Assembly (NCBI GenBank): GCA_961205875.1
Contig: OY540813.1
Coordinates: forward strand, 29,483,001 to 29,547,000
Direction of reading: 5' to 3'
From: Sialis fuliginosa
Taxonomy: Eukaryota > Arthropoda > Insecta > Megaloptera > Sialidae
DNA: 64,000 bases
Position 1 is the first letter of the stretch. The number at the start of each line of letters is the position of its first letter. The position numbers and the translations under genes were made by a program. Of the stretch, positions 24,038 through 35,580 are shown piece after piece. The notes under the pieces were generated by a model. The model saw only the letters and a program-made list of their open reading frames with translations. It was not told the DNA's origin and ran no database searches.

Positions 24038-24884
24038 CTATAGTTGTGCGAAAATTAAGGTTCTACAAAAACTTTTATTGTAAATTAAAGACAAGCATGA
24101 TTCCCAATTTCAAAGGGCTATATCTTAAAAGTTTCAGTTTTTAGGAGTTAGTGCCCATTGGGCCTTTTGGTCTACTCACCAAGGACTATCAAAATCAAAA
24201 GTTTAAACAAGTTTGATTCAGAGCCGTTCCCCATAAGGATTCTACGGGGTCCTTTAAATGAATGAAGAGGAAACTCCTGGTGAGGCTCGCGCCTTGAGCA
24301 CAGAGTGAAAATTAAAATTGACATATTTGATTGGAAAAAATTATGATGAAGTTGAACACGATTCTGCACTAAAAATTACAGCGTGCTATGTAAAAAAAAT
24401 GGTCAATAATGCATACCCTATATATGTATATAACATTGTGGTGGCAGCAACTATAGAAAAAATAAGTAAATAAATTATAATGCAGGCAAAAAGAGTAAGA
24501 CAAATCATTGTATAATACAAGATCTCGACTTCGAAATTCATTATTTTTCTCATTTTCTTCCAAAAAGAATAGTTACAAAAATGCATTGCAGGGCGTATCT
24601 TCACATATACTGCATATTAAAAATTAAATGCACCAATATTTCAGTTGGGAAGTTTATGTTCTTGATACTGTTTTCATTTTCTTTGTGAAATATTATCGCT
24701 TAAGTAGTTTAGACATTTAGAACTTCTTGTTGCATATAATCCTATGTATATGTATATATACAGCATACACTGACATGCAATATAACTTTAGTTAGAAAAT
24801 GTTAAATTGAAAATCGATAATTTTGAATGGAAAATAATACTATGCAGATACAAAGATGCATATTTTACATGAACATACCATACC
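24038..24884. other. Unannotated stretch
   Basis: Nothing was recognised except GGGCC words near 24160 and GGGTCC near 24248. Short overlapping minus-strand frames (64-72 codons) lack any recognisable motif. Confidence 0.4.
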
Positions 24885-25030
24885 ATTAAAAAAAACATCT
24901 GCACAGTGCCCTCTCGTGCTAAATTCACCAAAGGTAGTTAAATATTGAACAATTTAAGTAAAAACCGATAAAGTGTTCAGATTGCCTAGCATTGGTTAAC
25001 AATTCAATTTTTATACAATTTTGTGTTCTA
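24885..25030 (+). repeat. Family A, 5' fragment
   Basis: It matches window positions 40-170 and the reverse complement of the window end: AAAAAACATCTG, TCGTGCTAAATTCAC, ACCGATAAAG, ATTGGTTAAC and TTTTTATACAATTTT. Confidence 0.7.
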
Positions 25031-25847
25031 AAAAGCGTTTAAAAAATAGTTGTATTTGTATTTTATACTTTTGAATATTTCAGAGTTCTGTAACAATAAA
25101 TTTAAATTTGGATAATATGGCAAAATTACCAAATAATGCAGGAGGAGCTCGTGGAGCTTCATATAAAGCATTATTATTAAAACGAATTTATTAATTGGTT
25201 AATTAAATTTGAATATAACTGACAAGCCTGGTAATATAATACCTATAATATTAATTAATAATATTAATATTGTTACTGCAAAAATAATGACAGATAATTA
25301 ATAAACACAACGATATAAAAGATAAAAATAGTAAAAAGTTATTTTTGTAAATTATGTTCGTTTCTCAAACATTATAAATCCAAAATCACACAATATAATT
25401 TATTCATTAAATCATAAATATTAAACTACGACATTTCCATCAGCGGTTCCTAAATAAATTAGAATATGAATGATTTCCCAATTATCTCATATCTTTATCC
25501 AATTAATACAGATGTTCGTATCTCGCCGAGGGCAAATTTTGATATGTTAATTGAAATTCACCACATTCAGTATAGTGAATGTTTGATCGTTTTAACGAAA
25601 TAAAAATACAAATATATACGCGTCATGCATTAACTACTTGAATATATACCAGCAGTTCCATATACAGGGTGTTAGAAAAGTTTGGAAATATCTCGAAAAT
25701 GAACCGTTTCTGAGAAAAATGTTATCAAAGTTGTAGGATTTTAAAAGTACTATTCAATGATCATATCCGTTTTGACCTTGAATGGAGAGTCAAGGGAAAG
25801 TCAAGGCCAACTTGATTTTTTCAACTGAATATTTTAGCACAGTATTA

Positions 25848-26010
25848 GACCCTTTACACACCAGCGATTTTTAGTAGCGCAATAGTCGCGCTACTATCGC
25901 CACAGTGTGTACGGGTTTTGCGATTTACATATAAAACAATGTAAAATGAATGTACGTGACTATCGCGCTGTTAAAAATCGCGCGACTAAATCGCTAGTGT
26001 GTAAAGGCTC
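25848..26010. mobile_element. PIF/Harbinger-like MITE with TTA duplication
   Basis: TIRs GACCCTTTACACACCAGCGA and the complement of GAGCCTTTACACACTAGCGA end a 163-bp unit. TTA stands immediately outside each end (25845-25847, 26011-26013), the usual PIF/Harbinger target duplication. Subterminal GCGCGACTATCGC words recur in both orientations. Confidence 0.75.
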
Positions 26011-26069
26011 TTAAAGATGACAACGAGGCGTTTCCAAAACACTCCTTGATGACCTGTTTTTGTTGAGAA

Positions 26070-26281
26070 TTATCTGAGTTATGCGCTTTAGAATTAACGG
26101 TGGCGGCAGCGTTAATATTACCCAGGACGTACCAAAATCCCGTCGTTGGGGATACTACAAAATGGTTAACCCCAGTCAATACCATTTTGTAGTAATTTGT
26201 AATTTTTGGTAGATTTTTGGTATATCCAGGATAATTTTCATGCTGGTGGCACCGTTAATTCTAAAGCTCAAACTCAGATAA
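26070..26281. mobile_element. Foldback with TTATCTGAGTT ends
   Basis: The left arm TTATCTGAGTT, then GCTTTAGAATTAACGGTG, is matched by the inverted right arm ending at 26281. The inner parts pair through TACCAAAA and ACTACAAAATGGTT around a short loop near 26175. Confidence 0.7.
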
Positions 26282-26474
26282 TAGGCATGATGCCAGTAAC
26301 AAAGTATCATATTTTAATATATATGTTATTAAAAATTAGGTACTCTCGAATCGACATTTTTTATTAGGAAGGAACTCGATTATATTTCGTCAGTTAGGAT
26401 GCCACAATATATTTAAAAATATTATACAATTTATTATAACATCCTACCTTCTATGACAGAGTTGATTTACACCC

Positions 26475-26985
26475 AATAGGCATGATGCCAGTAACAAGGT
26501 ATTACTGAAATTATGATTTTAAATAATGAAATAGGTTAAAAAGATTCTAAAAAATGTATTTATTTTTATATTAAAACCGAGATTAATATGATTTTTGTTA
26601 AAATAAAAACGCAAAATACAGCAATCCGCCATGTTTGAAAAACACCAGTCAGAGTGGATGACGTCACGGCTACGTAAACGTCATTTTTGTTTCATTAATA
26701 TCTGCACTGTTTATAAATTATTTTGTGGTTTTAAATTATCAATTTGCTCAGTTTTGTGTTACCAAAAGTAAAACCGAGAAACATTAGCGATGGAACAAGG
26801 ATTTATTATAGTTGACAAGGAGTGTTTACATAGGCGTGACGTCAAAAATGCGCCATGACACCTGCGAGCGTTTTGTCGTTAGTTTTAAAAGGGTCAATTT
26901 TTGCGATTAAACCTTTATTTTCTGCAGAAATAAGCATTTTTTGGAAATAAGAGACGCGCAAGATCATCATAAAATAGTTTTTAAC
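26475..26985 (-). mobile_element. TIR element with two CRE octamers, copy 2
   Basis: It begins with the TIR AATAGGCATGATGCC (26475-26489) and runs antiparallel to 1904-2442. It retains TGACGTCA at 26659-26666 and 26837-26844 and the inverted form of AACATGGCGG near 26628. The distal TIR is lost at about 26985. A further lone TIR copy with about 35 bp of flank sits at 26280. Confidence 0.75.
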
Positions 26986-27202
26986 ATCTTTAACACTGTG
27001 TGATAATAGAACTTTTAAAACCCTACAACTTTTGTCTGGAACATTTTTCTCAAAAACGTTTTGTTTTCGAGATATTTGATCGTCTCCAGACTTTTCACTG
27101 CATGTTTCTTGTTTTAATTGTAAACATATTTGAAAAGTTGTTTTATAGAAATATGTGGTGAGTACAATACCGGAATTCCAGTTATTTTTCTCCAGTATTA
27201 GT

Positions 27203-27401
27203 ATTCAGGGAATAGACAGACAGACACATATACATACACATACACAAAGAGACACACACAATACAAACAGCAGACACGGAACGAAAAGTATTTGACTTTA
27301 TCTGAAACGGAAAATCAAGTTAAAAACGGATTACATTTTTTTTTTCATTTTAAAATGATCACAAAGCTTCTCGTATCTTCGATATGACGAGGAAGCAAAA
27401 A
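27203..27401 (+). repeat. Family A, 3' fragment
   Basis: It contains a (GA)CAGACACA stretch, GACACGGAACGAAAAGT, TCTGAAACGGAAAATCAAGT, the hairpin word TCTCGTATCTTCGATAT and the terminal CGAGGAAGCAAAAA. Confidence 0.75.
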
Positions 27402-27789
27402 TACCGTAATACTGGTATTAGGATTTTGGTCCGGTATAGTATTCACTATAAATAAATACATATTTCTATTTGATAAAATGATTATTTTGGTATTGTATAC
27501 CTACTACCTACATTCTAGAATTCAACATTTCATTATATTAATTTTACCTGAATTTCTACGTTCTTCAAATACCTAGCTGTAAAAATTTCACAATAGTGTA
27601 ATAGAATAAAAGTTTAAAGTTCTTTGAGGACGAAGTTTTCTTAGTTTTTTTTGTAAGTAAACAAACGTCTTCTATTACATAAATTATTACCTTGCTGAAA
27701 CTACAGTTCTTCTTGTAATTATTATTCTATTCAGTTTCACAAGAAATCCGTTTCTGACTGTATAAAGCGTAGAGTTAATGCTTGTACAT

Positions 27790-27839
27790 AAATTGTCTAA
27801 GTTATTTCTTTAACATTAAAGAAATAACTTAGACAATTT
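27790..27839. repeat. Perfect 50-bp palindrome, 2-nt loop
   Basis: AAATTGTCTAAGTTATTTCT continuing TTAA (27790-27813) is followed, after CA, by its exact reverse complement (27816-27839). No mismatch is seen over 24 bp per arm. Confidence 0.9.
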
Positions 27840-28176
27840 ACTCTGTGATAATCGCTTTTATCTGTCTAATAGTGAGATGCATTCTTACAAAACAAGAAAA
27901 CTACCCAGCATTGTTGCAAGAAAAACAATTACATTTTTGTTGAAATAAATTAAAACTAGAAAAATAAATAGATACCACTTGGTTATCTTAAAAGCGTCAT
28001 CCATTTTACAATACATTGCATTGGCTTAAACTACAAACTCAAACACTCGTTCTTTAGAAAAACCATTGAAATAAAAAGTGCATGTTCTCAGTAGATGAAA
28101 TAAGGTCGATAGGCCAGAGAAGATTTATATTGTAGATAAGTCGAGATACTACATTTCTTCTCTTTACGGTACGGTC

Positions 28177-28882
28177 TAGAGTTGGGCGCATGCCGTGAAT
28201 TTTTCGGGTCACGTCGAGTCATGGCCGTGACCCGCGTGAGCGTGAGCGATTTTCAAATCGTGAACGGGCGTGGCCGTGAGTAAAATTAAAACAACCGTGC
28301 GTGAGTACATTTTTCTAGTGCGTGAGTCCGTGAGTATATTTTGAAGATAATTTAAAAAAAAAACTTATTTGATCTTTTTTTTAATATCTGTACTAATAAT
28401 ACATAAATATAATAATGTTTTAAAACGAATTTTGACATTAAAAAATATAGTATAAAAAATAAATGTTATCTTTAGAAGCACTTTCACATAGTCAATATTG
28501 CCAACTATATCAGAACATCAAAAAGAGATTTTAAAATGCATTGTAGCTTTATTTTCTTATTGTTTTGTTTGCTATTACTGTACTAGAATGTAATTTAGAA
28601 GAAAATAATATGAATATAAAATAATATACTACACAATATATGTATTGCACGTAAAAATATTAATTTTCATCATTTCAATTTTTTTTTACAACAATTAGAT
28701 TAAATTGGGTCACGAGCGTGATCCGCCGTGCGTGATCTGGCGTGAGTAAAAAAATTGAATTCGTGAGCGTGCGTGATCGTGAATACTTTTTTTGTAACCG
28801 TGAGTGAGCGGGCGTGACTAAATTTTTTTCTCTCGTAAGCGTGCGTGATCGTGAGCAAAAATTACTCACGCGCCCAGCTCTA
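28177..28882. mobile_element. hAT MITE, GTGAGCGTG motif family
   Basis: TIRs TAGAGTTGGGCGC and the complement of TAGAGCTGGGCGC, with a perfect 8-bp target duplication GTACGGTC on both sides (28169-28176 and 28883-28890). The left 150 bp and right 170 bp are filled with GTGAGCGTGCGTGA-like words, in opposite orientation at the two ends, while the middle is plain AT-rich DNA. It is non-coding and must have used a hAT transposase in trans. Confidence 0.9.
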
Positions 28883-30533
28883 GTACGGTCTAAAGACGCT
28901 GGCAGTAGGTACACTTGGTAAAATAGTTATTTTTATGAAAAAATTTGAAGGTATTTTAATTAAAATAATTTATACAGAAAATGGGTACCTTTTAGGTGTT
29001 AGGTTAGGTTAGGTGTTAGTAGAATATTAAACAGTTAACAAATTTCCTTTTATTGAAAACAAAAGTATGTGAGTTTTTTTAACGCTAATCTCAGATAGTA
29101 TTGAACCGATTTGGATGAAAATTCCACCAATGTATTTCATATCATCTCCCATTATTATGTATAACCATACTATCATTTTAAAGGAATTGTGGTACTTGCT
29201 TGTGGGATACCAATACTGGCACCGGGCCTCTTAGGCCTTCACGGAATTATCAATTGTAAATAAATTATAATTTTATTATTAACAAGGTATTAATAATAGA
29301 CAATGTTTATCATATTTATTAACCAATTAAATTAGTTATATGCATTTATAAAATCTAATTATAAAATAATATATAAGAAAACAAAAGCTGTAATTTATTA
29401 TAAAGTTTTTACACTAATTGACAAAATAAAATATCAATAATATATGTTTAAGGTTCAATTGAAGATATATATGTCGAAACAATTAACACACATACACAAT
29501 CTGAGCATGCTCAAGGCATAAAAATTTAGAGCAGTTTTTACAATATTACAGGGCCTAATGGGCCAAATTCTTAATTTTTAACACAATATGTGACACAAAT
29601 GACAGCTGCAAGCGATCAGCATACATACACTAAACATATTTATTATATAAGGAAAGTATCTAATTAGTTACGATGACCCCCCTCCCCATTCTACACAAAG
29701 TTAAGACAGTATTGCGGTGTGACGACTTACAATTTTCGTTTTTTTTACATAATATTTTGAAAGTAAAATATAAAAGTGTACTAAATGTTTCTATACCATA
29801 TAGGTACCTATATTAAGTTTATAAATACATTTTCCAGAAAAGCTTTAACCAAATAATAAGCAACGCTCAACATTGAAATGAACAAGTTCGCATAAAATAT
29901 ACATAATAACATAATGGAAGAGTACCAATTACATACCTACGTCAATATTTGATTGATTCCTCTCAATAACAATTACCTCAGCCACAAAGAAACCTTTCAA
30001 AAACGAATTATTATTTTTACATAGTAAACAAGGTTTAACGAAATTAACTTTTCTGTATCTTACTGTATGCGGTGTGTTTAGAGCTTGTATCAATTTATTA
30101 CTCCCTTTTCTAAGTATTTAATAATACGCTATTATAAAATAATACGTCATATTTAATTTCAGACTTTATAATATAAAGTTAATATTTCGTTAGTATATTA
30201 TTTGTTTGTTATTTATGTTGGTTTTATACAAACTCTATCTTGAAAATGCCAGTTTAATACTATTTGACAATTACTCAAAAGATGTACTAATTGAGTTTCG
30301 ATGGGAACCTGTTATGACGTTTAAGAAAGTTAAAGAATTTATGTGACATTATTTAAAAAATTATCATAGTTAAAATTGGTGGAAGCAGTTTAATTATTAA
30401 TTCATGAATGAATCGCAAATAAATGGTTTTGAAATATCAGTCGTAACTTTTAAATTATAGATAAATGAATGGTTCAGTTTTCGATCTGTATCAGTCCACT
30501 TTTTCTTGGTTTGCAAATTTTGGTAACAGAATA
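28883..30533. other. Unannotated stretch with a short TTAGG run
   Basis: The only items are three TTAGG units at 28999-29013 (the insect telomere word, too short to mean a telomere) and paired GGGCC words near 29222 and 29550. No gene was seen. Confidence 0.45.
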
Positions 30534-31069
30534 GGGTCAGTAAAAGTGAAACAAAATACAAATCTTTCATGTTTTTTGAGAGTTAACGATACAAATTCAT
30601 AGTTTAATTTTTTCTACTTACGTCATTTGAACTGTACGATACAACACGGACTTTAAAAATCAAAAAGTGTGTTTCATTTTTAACCTTTAATTTGGGAAAA
30701 AGTGAAACAGGCCTCAAATGGAAAATATTTCTCGAAAAATTAAAAGAAAGGCTACAAAGGCAACTTTGATTTATCTTCTTTGTGGCATATGAATGTGAAA
30801 TTGTAACTTTAATTAATATCTGAGCTATACAGAAAGTTATGTGTAAAGAATTAAAATTTAATTCACGCGTTTTGACATCGACTAACAGGGAAATCTGTAG
30901 GGGTGACACATCACTTATTAGGCGATTCATACTTTCAGGTCGCTTTAACAAACCTTTAATGATGATGTCAGTTTTCATAACTTTCCTATAAACAAATTAG
31001 TTTTTTAGTTGTAAGCTTGTTTCACTTTTACCCCATTTTTTGGTGTTTCATATTTACCCAACTCGACCC
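30534..31069. mobile_element. TA-flanked MITE family G, copy 1
   Basis: The ends GGGTCAGTAAAAGTGAAAC and (inverted) GGGTCGAGTTGGGTAAA sit inside TA dinucleotides, as for Tc1/mariner insertions. GTGAAAC/GTTTCA words recur near both ends. It is antiparallel to 38045-38631 at close to 90% identity over the middle. The 124-codon minus-strand frame inside is judged non-coding (see rejected items). Confidence 0.75.
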
Positions 31070-31473
31070 TACATTATTAGTGAAGAACCGAGTGTCGGAA
31101 AAAAACCAGCTCATTTATTTTACCGAACCGATAGAAAACAACATAAAACTTCGACAATAAATACATATTTGTTTAGTTCAATATTTTTCTTATTTTCAAG
31201 TTCTAAATGGACTCTGTTATGCAGTAATTTATCAACCCACACAAATATAATTTTTTTGAGTTATGAATGCTGTATTATTCTAAATAAAATTTTCATTATA
31301 GAAAACAGCTCATGACTATTAAAATTATTGTCCAATAAAAAATAATATAACAAAATCACAAATCTATATTTCTTTTCGTGCATCAAAATTGTTGATATCT
31401 CGAAATGAGCTATGTGTGGGTTGAAACTTTACTGCAAAACAGTGTCCAAATATAACAAATATCTTTCGTTAAA

Positions 31474-31760
31474 GTGCTGACAGACTCGAGTTCTTCCTAC
31501 GACATGCTCGAAGACTCTACCCAATGTTTCTTGTGGTATAGCGACCATTGTTTTGCTTTAGATCTTCAAAGTTTGTCGATTAACATTGCTGTCTTTAGAT
31601 GCTCCATAAAACATCTGGGGTCATCTAATATGTCCAATTTAAATCTCAATACATATGCCCATTATAGTACCATTCTGTTAGAACCAATTGTCCTCGAGGC
31701 TAGTCTTTCAATTGACATATTGAGATCAATTTTTCCGAACCACATGATCTTGAAATAAGA
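31474..31760 (-). pseudogene. Tc1/mariner-like transposase C-terminal remnant
   Basis: The minus strand from about 31560 down to 31474 reads VAIPQETLGRVFEHV, then a short gap, then RTRVCQHFNER. This fits the end of insect Tc1/mariner transposases (IPQETL..V...V..R...C....G.HF). Further upstream on the same strand, WFGKI, several residues, then SRTIG and a W-[AG]-Y word could be an eroded catalytic end, but frames shift and stops intervene. The plus-strand frame over the same bases is taken as its shadow. A working enzyme would be about 340 residues; only the last third can be traced. No matching TIRs were found nearby. Confidence 0.5.
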
Positions 31761-32344
31761 AAATTTTTTGCCACTACATATGTAGATTTAACATCCTCAG
31801 GGCATCTAAAAGCAAAATATTTTTTATCAACAAACCAGTGACTTTGAATGAATTTAAGGCAAAACAATAGCCGTCATAATACAAGATACTATTGTGTCCC
31901 TGTATATGTGTAGGGTAAAATAATTAGAATAAGAAATAACCAAAAACTCACAACAGTAAAAAAAACAGCTGTCTAAATGCACTTACAGTTCAATAGACAA
32001 AATAAAAAAAAATGCAAGATACTATGGGTCAAGTCATGAATTATTTAGATTTAAAAAATTAATATATGTATTATTTGTCATTTACAGTTTTTGTATAGTA
32101 TTTTAAAATTTGGACATACGTGCTATTCCCAACATCTAAAAGAACTAAACAAAATCGATACAGATGTTTGCAGTTGTGATGAAAGATTTATTGGTAATAT
32201 CGACCACATCTTTCTTAATGTAAAAAAATAAAATAAAAAACAGATAGAGGAATTTAAAATCCAACTAAAAAAAATATTTATAGAACCTCATTCGATGGAA
32301 AGTATAACAATACTACGAGATCTAAAGACATACAATGCAATAGC
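31761..32344. other. Unannotated stretch
   Basis: No feature was recognised. It may contain the remainder of the eroded transposon to its left. Confidence 0.35.
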
Positions 32345-33033
32345 TTAGAATTGGTTAACCATTTAATTTTTATACAATTTTACTAAGTATTAGTTCTAAA
32401 TTTTTCTTAAGACGCACCTGATTATTTTTTCGTATATTTTTAAATTTTTGACAATTTCAATCAAAATCTAAATTTATGCAAACGTCAAAATGACATTTAA
32501 TACGTCAAAATGATAGTTAATATATCAAAGAAAATATTAATTTAAAAAAACAAAACACGATTTTTTAAAATAAATTGAGATTAATCTTTGTAAGAGAATA
32601 TTTTACAACAAACGTTGTAGACCATATTATAGGAAATTTAATGCTCTACAAAAAATATTCTATAAAATTTTCACGTAACATGTGTCGTTCTTGAGATATC
32701 TTGAAAAAATAAATATTTTGGGATGTCACCCCTCCATCTTACACACGATTTTGATGATTTTGAAATGGGACCGTCCTCAAGCCAGACCCAATCATCCGAC
32801 CAAGTTTCAACAATATCGATTCAGTGGTTTATGAGTTATGCGTGTGACAAGGATTCAGGGGACAGACGGACGGACGGACACACGGACGGACAGACAGACA
32901 GACACGGAACAAAAAGTGTTTGTCTTGACGTGAAACGGAATTTAAAAATTTGAAATCGAAGAACATTTTTTTTGTCAATCTGAAACGATCACAAAGCTTC
33001 TCGTATCTTCGATATTGCGAGGAAGCAAAAAAA
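32345..33033 (+). repeat. Family A, most complete plus-strand copy
   Basis: It runs from TTGGTTAACCATTTAATTTT through GACGCACCTGATTATTTTTT, GGGATGTCACCCCTCC, GAAATGGGACCGTCCTCAAG, GAGTTATGCGTGTGACAAGG, a (GGAC)n/(AGAC)n microsatellite (32868-32907), AAAAAGTGTTTGTCTTGACG, and ends at TCTCGTATCTTCGATATTGC, CGAGGAAGC and an A-run. The last 30 bases fold into a hairpin (GCTTCTCG opposite CGAGGAAGC). There is no frame of note. The class is undecided: a Helitron-like end or a LINE/SINE tail would both fit. Confidence 0.75.
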
Positions 33034-33388
33034 TAGAATTTAAATAGGTACCTAGTGGCTGTTTCCCACTTTGAATCCTGCATTCTGGTCATAGTTTGTT
33101 TAATCTCCCCTGAGCGGCCCAGTGACAACTTCACAATCCCGTCTTGTGTTCCTGTACTTAAAAAATATGCAAACAAAAGCCAATAAAGGTGAAATATGAA
33201 ACGCCAAGGATTTTAAACTTTAATAGGCACCCATTTGAATATTCACTACTTGTTTTTCCGCAAGCTTACAGATATTGTTTTCGTTTTGTATAATATATTT
33301 AATAAGCACAGGTAACACGATTCCTTATTCCCAATATTGGGTAAAGGTCTCTTGAATATTTTTTCTGTTCTCAAACTTGTTATACATA

Positions 33389-34572
33389 CACTGAAAAAAA
33401 AAATTGTATGGATATAAATAATTCAAACTATTTGAGTCATATTTACTGAAAGCCAGTAAATTTTTCTTGAACTAAGAATCGACTTGTGTCCAATAACCCA
33501 GATATTTGTAGGAATCTATTTGATCCAAATAGCCTAATTTATTGATACAAATCAATGTTATTTTATCCAATACAATATTTTTTTTAAATTGATGTATTTA
33601 ATGATTTATTACATAATGATTATATACATAAATATTTTTGAGCGAAATATTTACTAGTAAGTTAACTCAAATCCAAATAATGTGCTGCAAATCAATAACT
33701 AGAGATTGGAAAAATAGTTTTTCAACTATTGCGAAAAATGCATTTATTGTAATTTTTATTACATATCTCCACCGTTTTCAGAAAACTGGTTTGATTGAAC
33801 ACAATTTGAAATCATTATTTCATATAGTTCATATTTGCAACTACCTTTCCAACTATTTTAAAACTATTAGCGATACTTTTTACTGCTTCGTTTGCACTAA
33901 TTATTATTAAATCTTAAAAAAAACTATTTACGAACTATTTTCCGAAAAAAAATTCAACTAGTAACTATTTCATTGAAAATAACATTTATTTTTCCAATCT
34001 CTACCAATAACATAGTATCATGGACCAACAAAATACAATTATTCGATACAATTACTCCAGAGCACGCAAGTTAGCTCTTGATAGAGAACTGTATTTCTGC
34101 TTCGTATATTGCTACGTATAAAAGAGCCAAATTCTAATAGACTTGGATAAAACCTAATAGTATAATTTGGAGAGGATCAAGTGTGACATCCGCTTTTTAA
34201 GCTTCAGTCAATTCCACTTGCTCGTAAAGTAGAGCTCCTCTTCAAGATTTGAAATCCGCTGTGTGATGAGTTAAACCATACTTTTAGAAAATAAAACTCA
34301 AGTACACGAGTTTTACTCGAGACGCCCCGTTTACCCCACTCCCAATTTTTCAAGAAATAAGTACGAACAATTATTGGGTTAAAATAATCATTTAAATGAA
34401 ATAAAGGAAAACTTGTTATTTGATTTAAATAATTCGTAATTCTTATAAATAATTTTGAATTTGATCGTATTAATTATTTCGATCGAAAAATATTTATTTG
34501 GCCCTCAAACGAAATTATTGGATCCTGCACAAATACTTATATTTATTTTTCCTAATAATTTTTTTTTCAGTG
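33389..34572. mobile_element. TA-flanked element with CACTGAAAAAAA ends
   Basis: CACTGAAAAAAAAAATT on the left and its inverted counterpart at 34554-34572, each outside-flanked by TA, give a Tc1/mariner-style non-autonomous element. It has been interrupted by the hAT MITE at 33700-34003. Such A-rich ends are common in insects, so the right boundary could be coincidental. Confidence 0.5.
33700..34003. mobile_element. hAT MITE family C, copy 2 (complete, 304 bp)
   Basis: The left end TAGAGATTGGAAAAATAG and right end ATTTTTCCAATCTCTA form the TIR. Flanks TCAATAAC and CCAATAAC are a 7-of-8 target duplication. AACTATT words recur through the element in both orientations. It is the uninterrupted relative of 20328-21050. 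Confidence 0.85.
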
Positions 34573-35024
34573 TAACTATTGAATTTTATTCTTCTTACCT
34601 ACATCGTCTTATGAAAGCATTTCTTTTATTTGTAAGTGATCTTTCAATTGTTATTTGTGTGCTCTTGATGTATGTATTGTATACAGAATGGCAATTATAT
34701 TTTTCATATGGTTGGGTTAGATATAAGGAAAAATGTACCTACGTAAAAAAATCAGAAAATGTAAATATGAATAGAACACGTAGGGTAGGGTGGTGCAGGA
34801 GCACTTTCGCTGTTTCAGGGGACTAAATAAAAAAAATAAAAAATAAATTTAGAGAGGATGTTATAGTTTATTTATTATCTTAGGTAATCTAGCTACCAAA
34901 AAAACATATTAATTAATTTATATGTTACACTTTAGGAGCTATTAAAAATATTGAAAGCCGCCTGAATGCGCACTCTTGCACTACTCATGAGGACAAGAGT
35001 GCCACCAGTCTCTGCAAGAAATAC

Positions 35025-35422
35025 CAGGGCTTCGAACCGGAACTGAACCGAAAACCGAATACCGGAAAAACCGTTATTTTTTGCCGGAACGAAAACCGGA
35101 ACAGAACCGAAATAATAATTTCGGTTTTTACGGTTCAGTACATGTTAAAATACGCGCGTTAACATGATCTTATTTCCCACTTCAATTGTCGTTCGGACTA
35201 TCATACAAGTACGATAAAATATTCTAAATTATGGTAGAAAAAATTTTTTTAATACAAATAATTTTTTTTTTAATTAATCACTCGGAGCTGAACCAAAAAC
35301 CGAAAAAACCTGAAAAACCGTTATTTTTTGCGGAACGAAAACCGGAACCGAACCGAAATATATTTTTTTACTCGAACCGGAACGAAAACCGAAACGAAAA
35401 AAAAAAACTGTTCGAAGCCCTG
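35025..35422. mobile_element. hAT MITE, GAACCGGAACCGAA motif family
   Basis: Perfect 13-bp TIRs CAGGGCTTCGAAC and a perfect 8-bp duplication AGAAATAC (35017-35024 and 35423-35430). Both ends are packed with GAACCGGAAC/ACCGAAAACC words. The plus-strand 80-codon frame through the right half simply translates these repeats. It is inserted in the element at 34783-36038 and therefore younger than it. Confidence 0.9.
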
Positions 35423-35439
35423 AGAAATACATTATATCC

Positions 35440-35580
35440 ATTCTTCTATGATTGGTTCATTGAAGATTTCTGAGCAAGTTTCTAGCTTATGTAGTTTACG
35501 AGATATTTTGCTTTAGTTGAAAAAGGACGGACGGACGGACGACAAAGTGAGATTAATAGGGTTTCTTCGGAACCCTAAAA
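35440..35580 (+). repeat. Tail-type repeat ending GGAACCCTAAAAA
   Basis: (GGAC)n followed by GACAAAGTGAGATTAATAGG, then TTCTTCGGAACCCTAAAAA. This is a widespread kind of 3' tail in insect LINE/SINE elements. Only the last ~140 bp are present, lying within the 34783-36038 element. Confidence 0.5.

Larger units (their letters stand above)
25664..27104. mobile_element. Outer element of a nested cluster
   Basis: The left end CAGGGTGTTAGAAAAGT is followed by AATATCTCGAAAA, GAGAAAAATGTT and AAGTTGTAGG.TTTTAAAAGT. The same words occur inverted between about 27000 and 27104. The two ends are separated by three inserted units (25848-26010, 26070-26281 and 26280-26985), so the outer element was originally only a few hundred bases long. 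Confidence 0.65.

Noticed and set aside
28675-28914. 79-codon minus frame rich in SRSRTLT repeats
   Set aside because: It is the translation of the GTGAGCGTG subterminal array of a hAT MITE.
28999-29013. TTAGG x3 as a telomeric trace
   Set aside because: Three units are expected by chance and from AGGTT-rich repeats; no array.
30604-30978. A 124-codon minus-strand frame in family G that is also open over ~80 codons in the inverted copy (38165-38446)
   Set aside because: Comparing the two by eye over the shared part, about six of eight codon differences change the amino acid and overlapping frames on the other strand are open too, so the frame looks neutral and kept open only by high nucleotide identity.
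31474-31758. 94-codon plus-strand frame
   Set aside because: The antisense strand carries transposase-like motifs; the plus frame has no recognisable motif and is probably a shadow.
34455-34826. 123-codon plus-strand frame
   Set aside because: It runs across the boundaries of two different transposable elements and is made of Phe/Ile/Leu-rich AT-translation.
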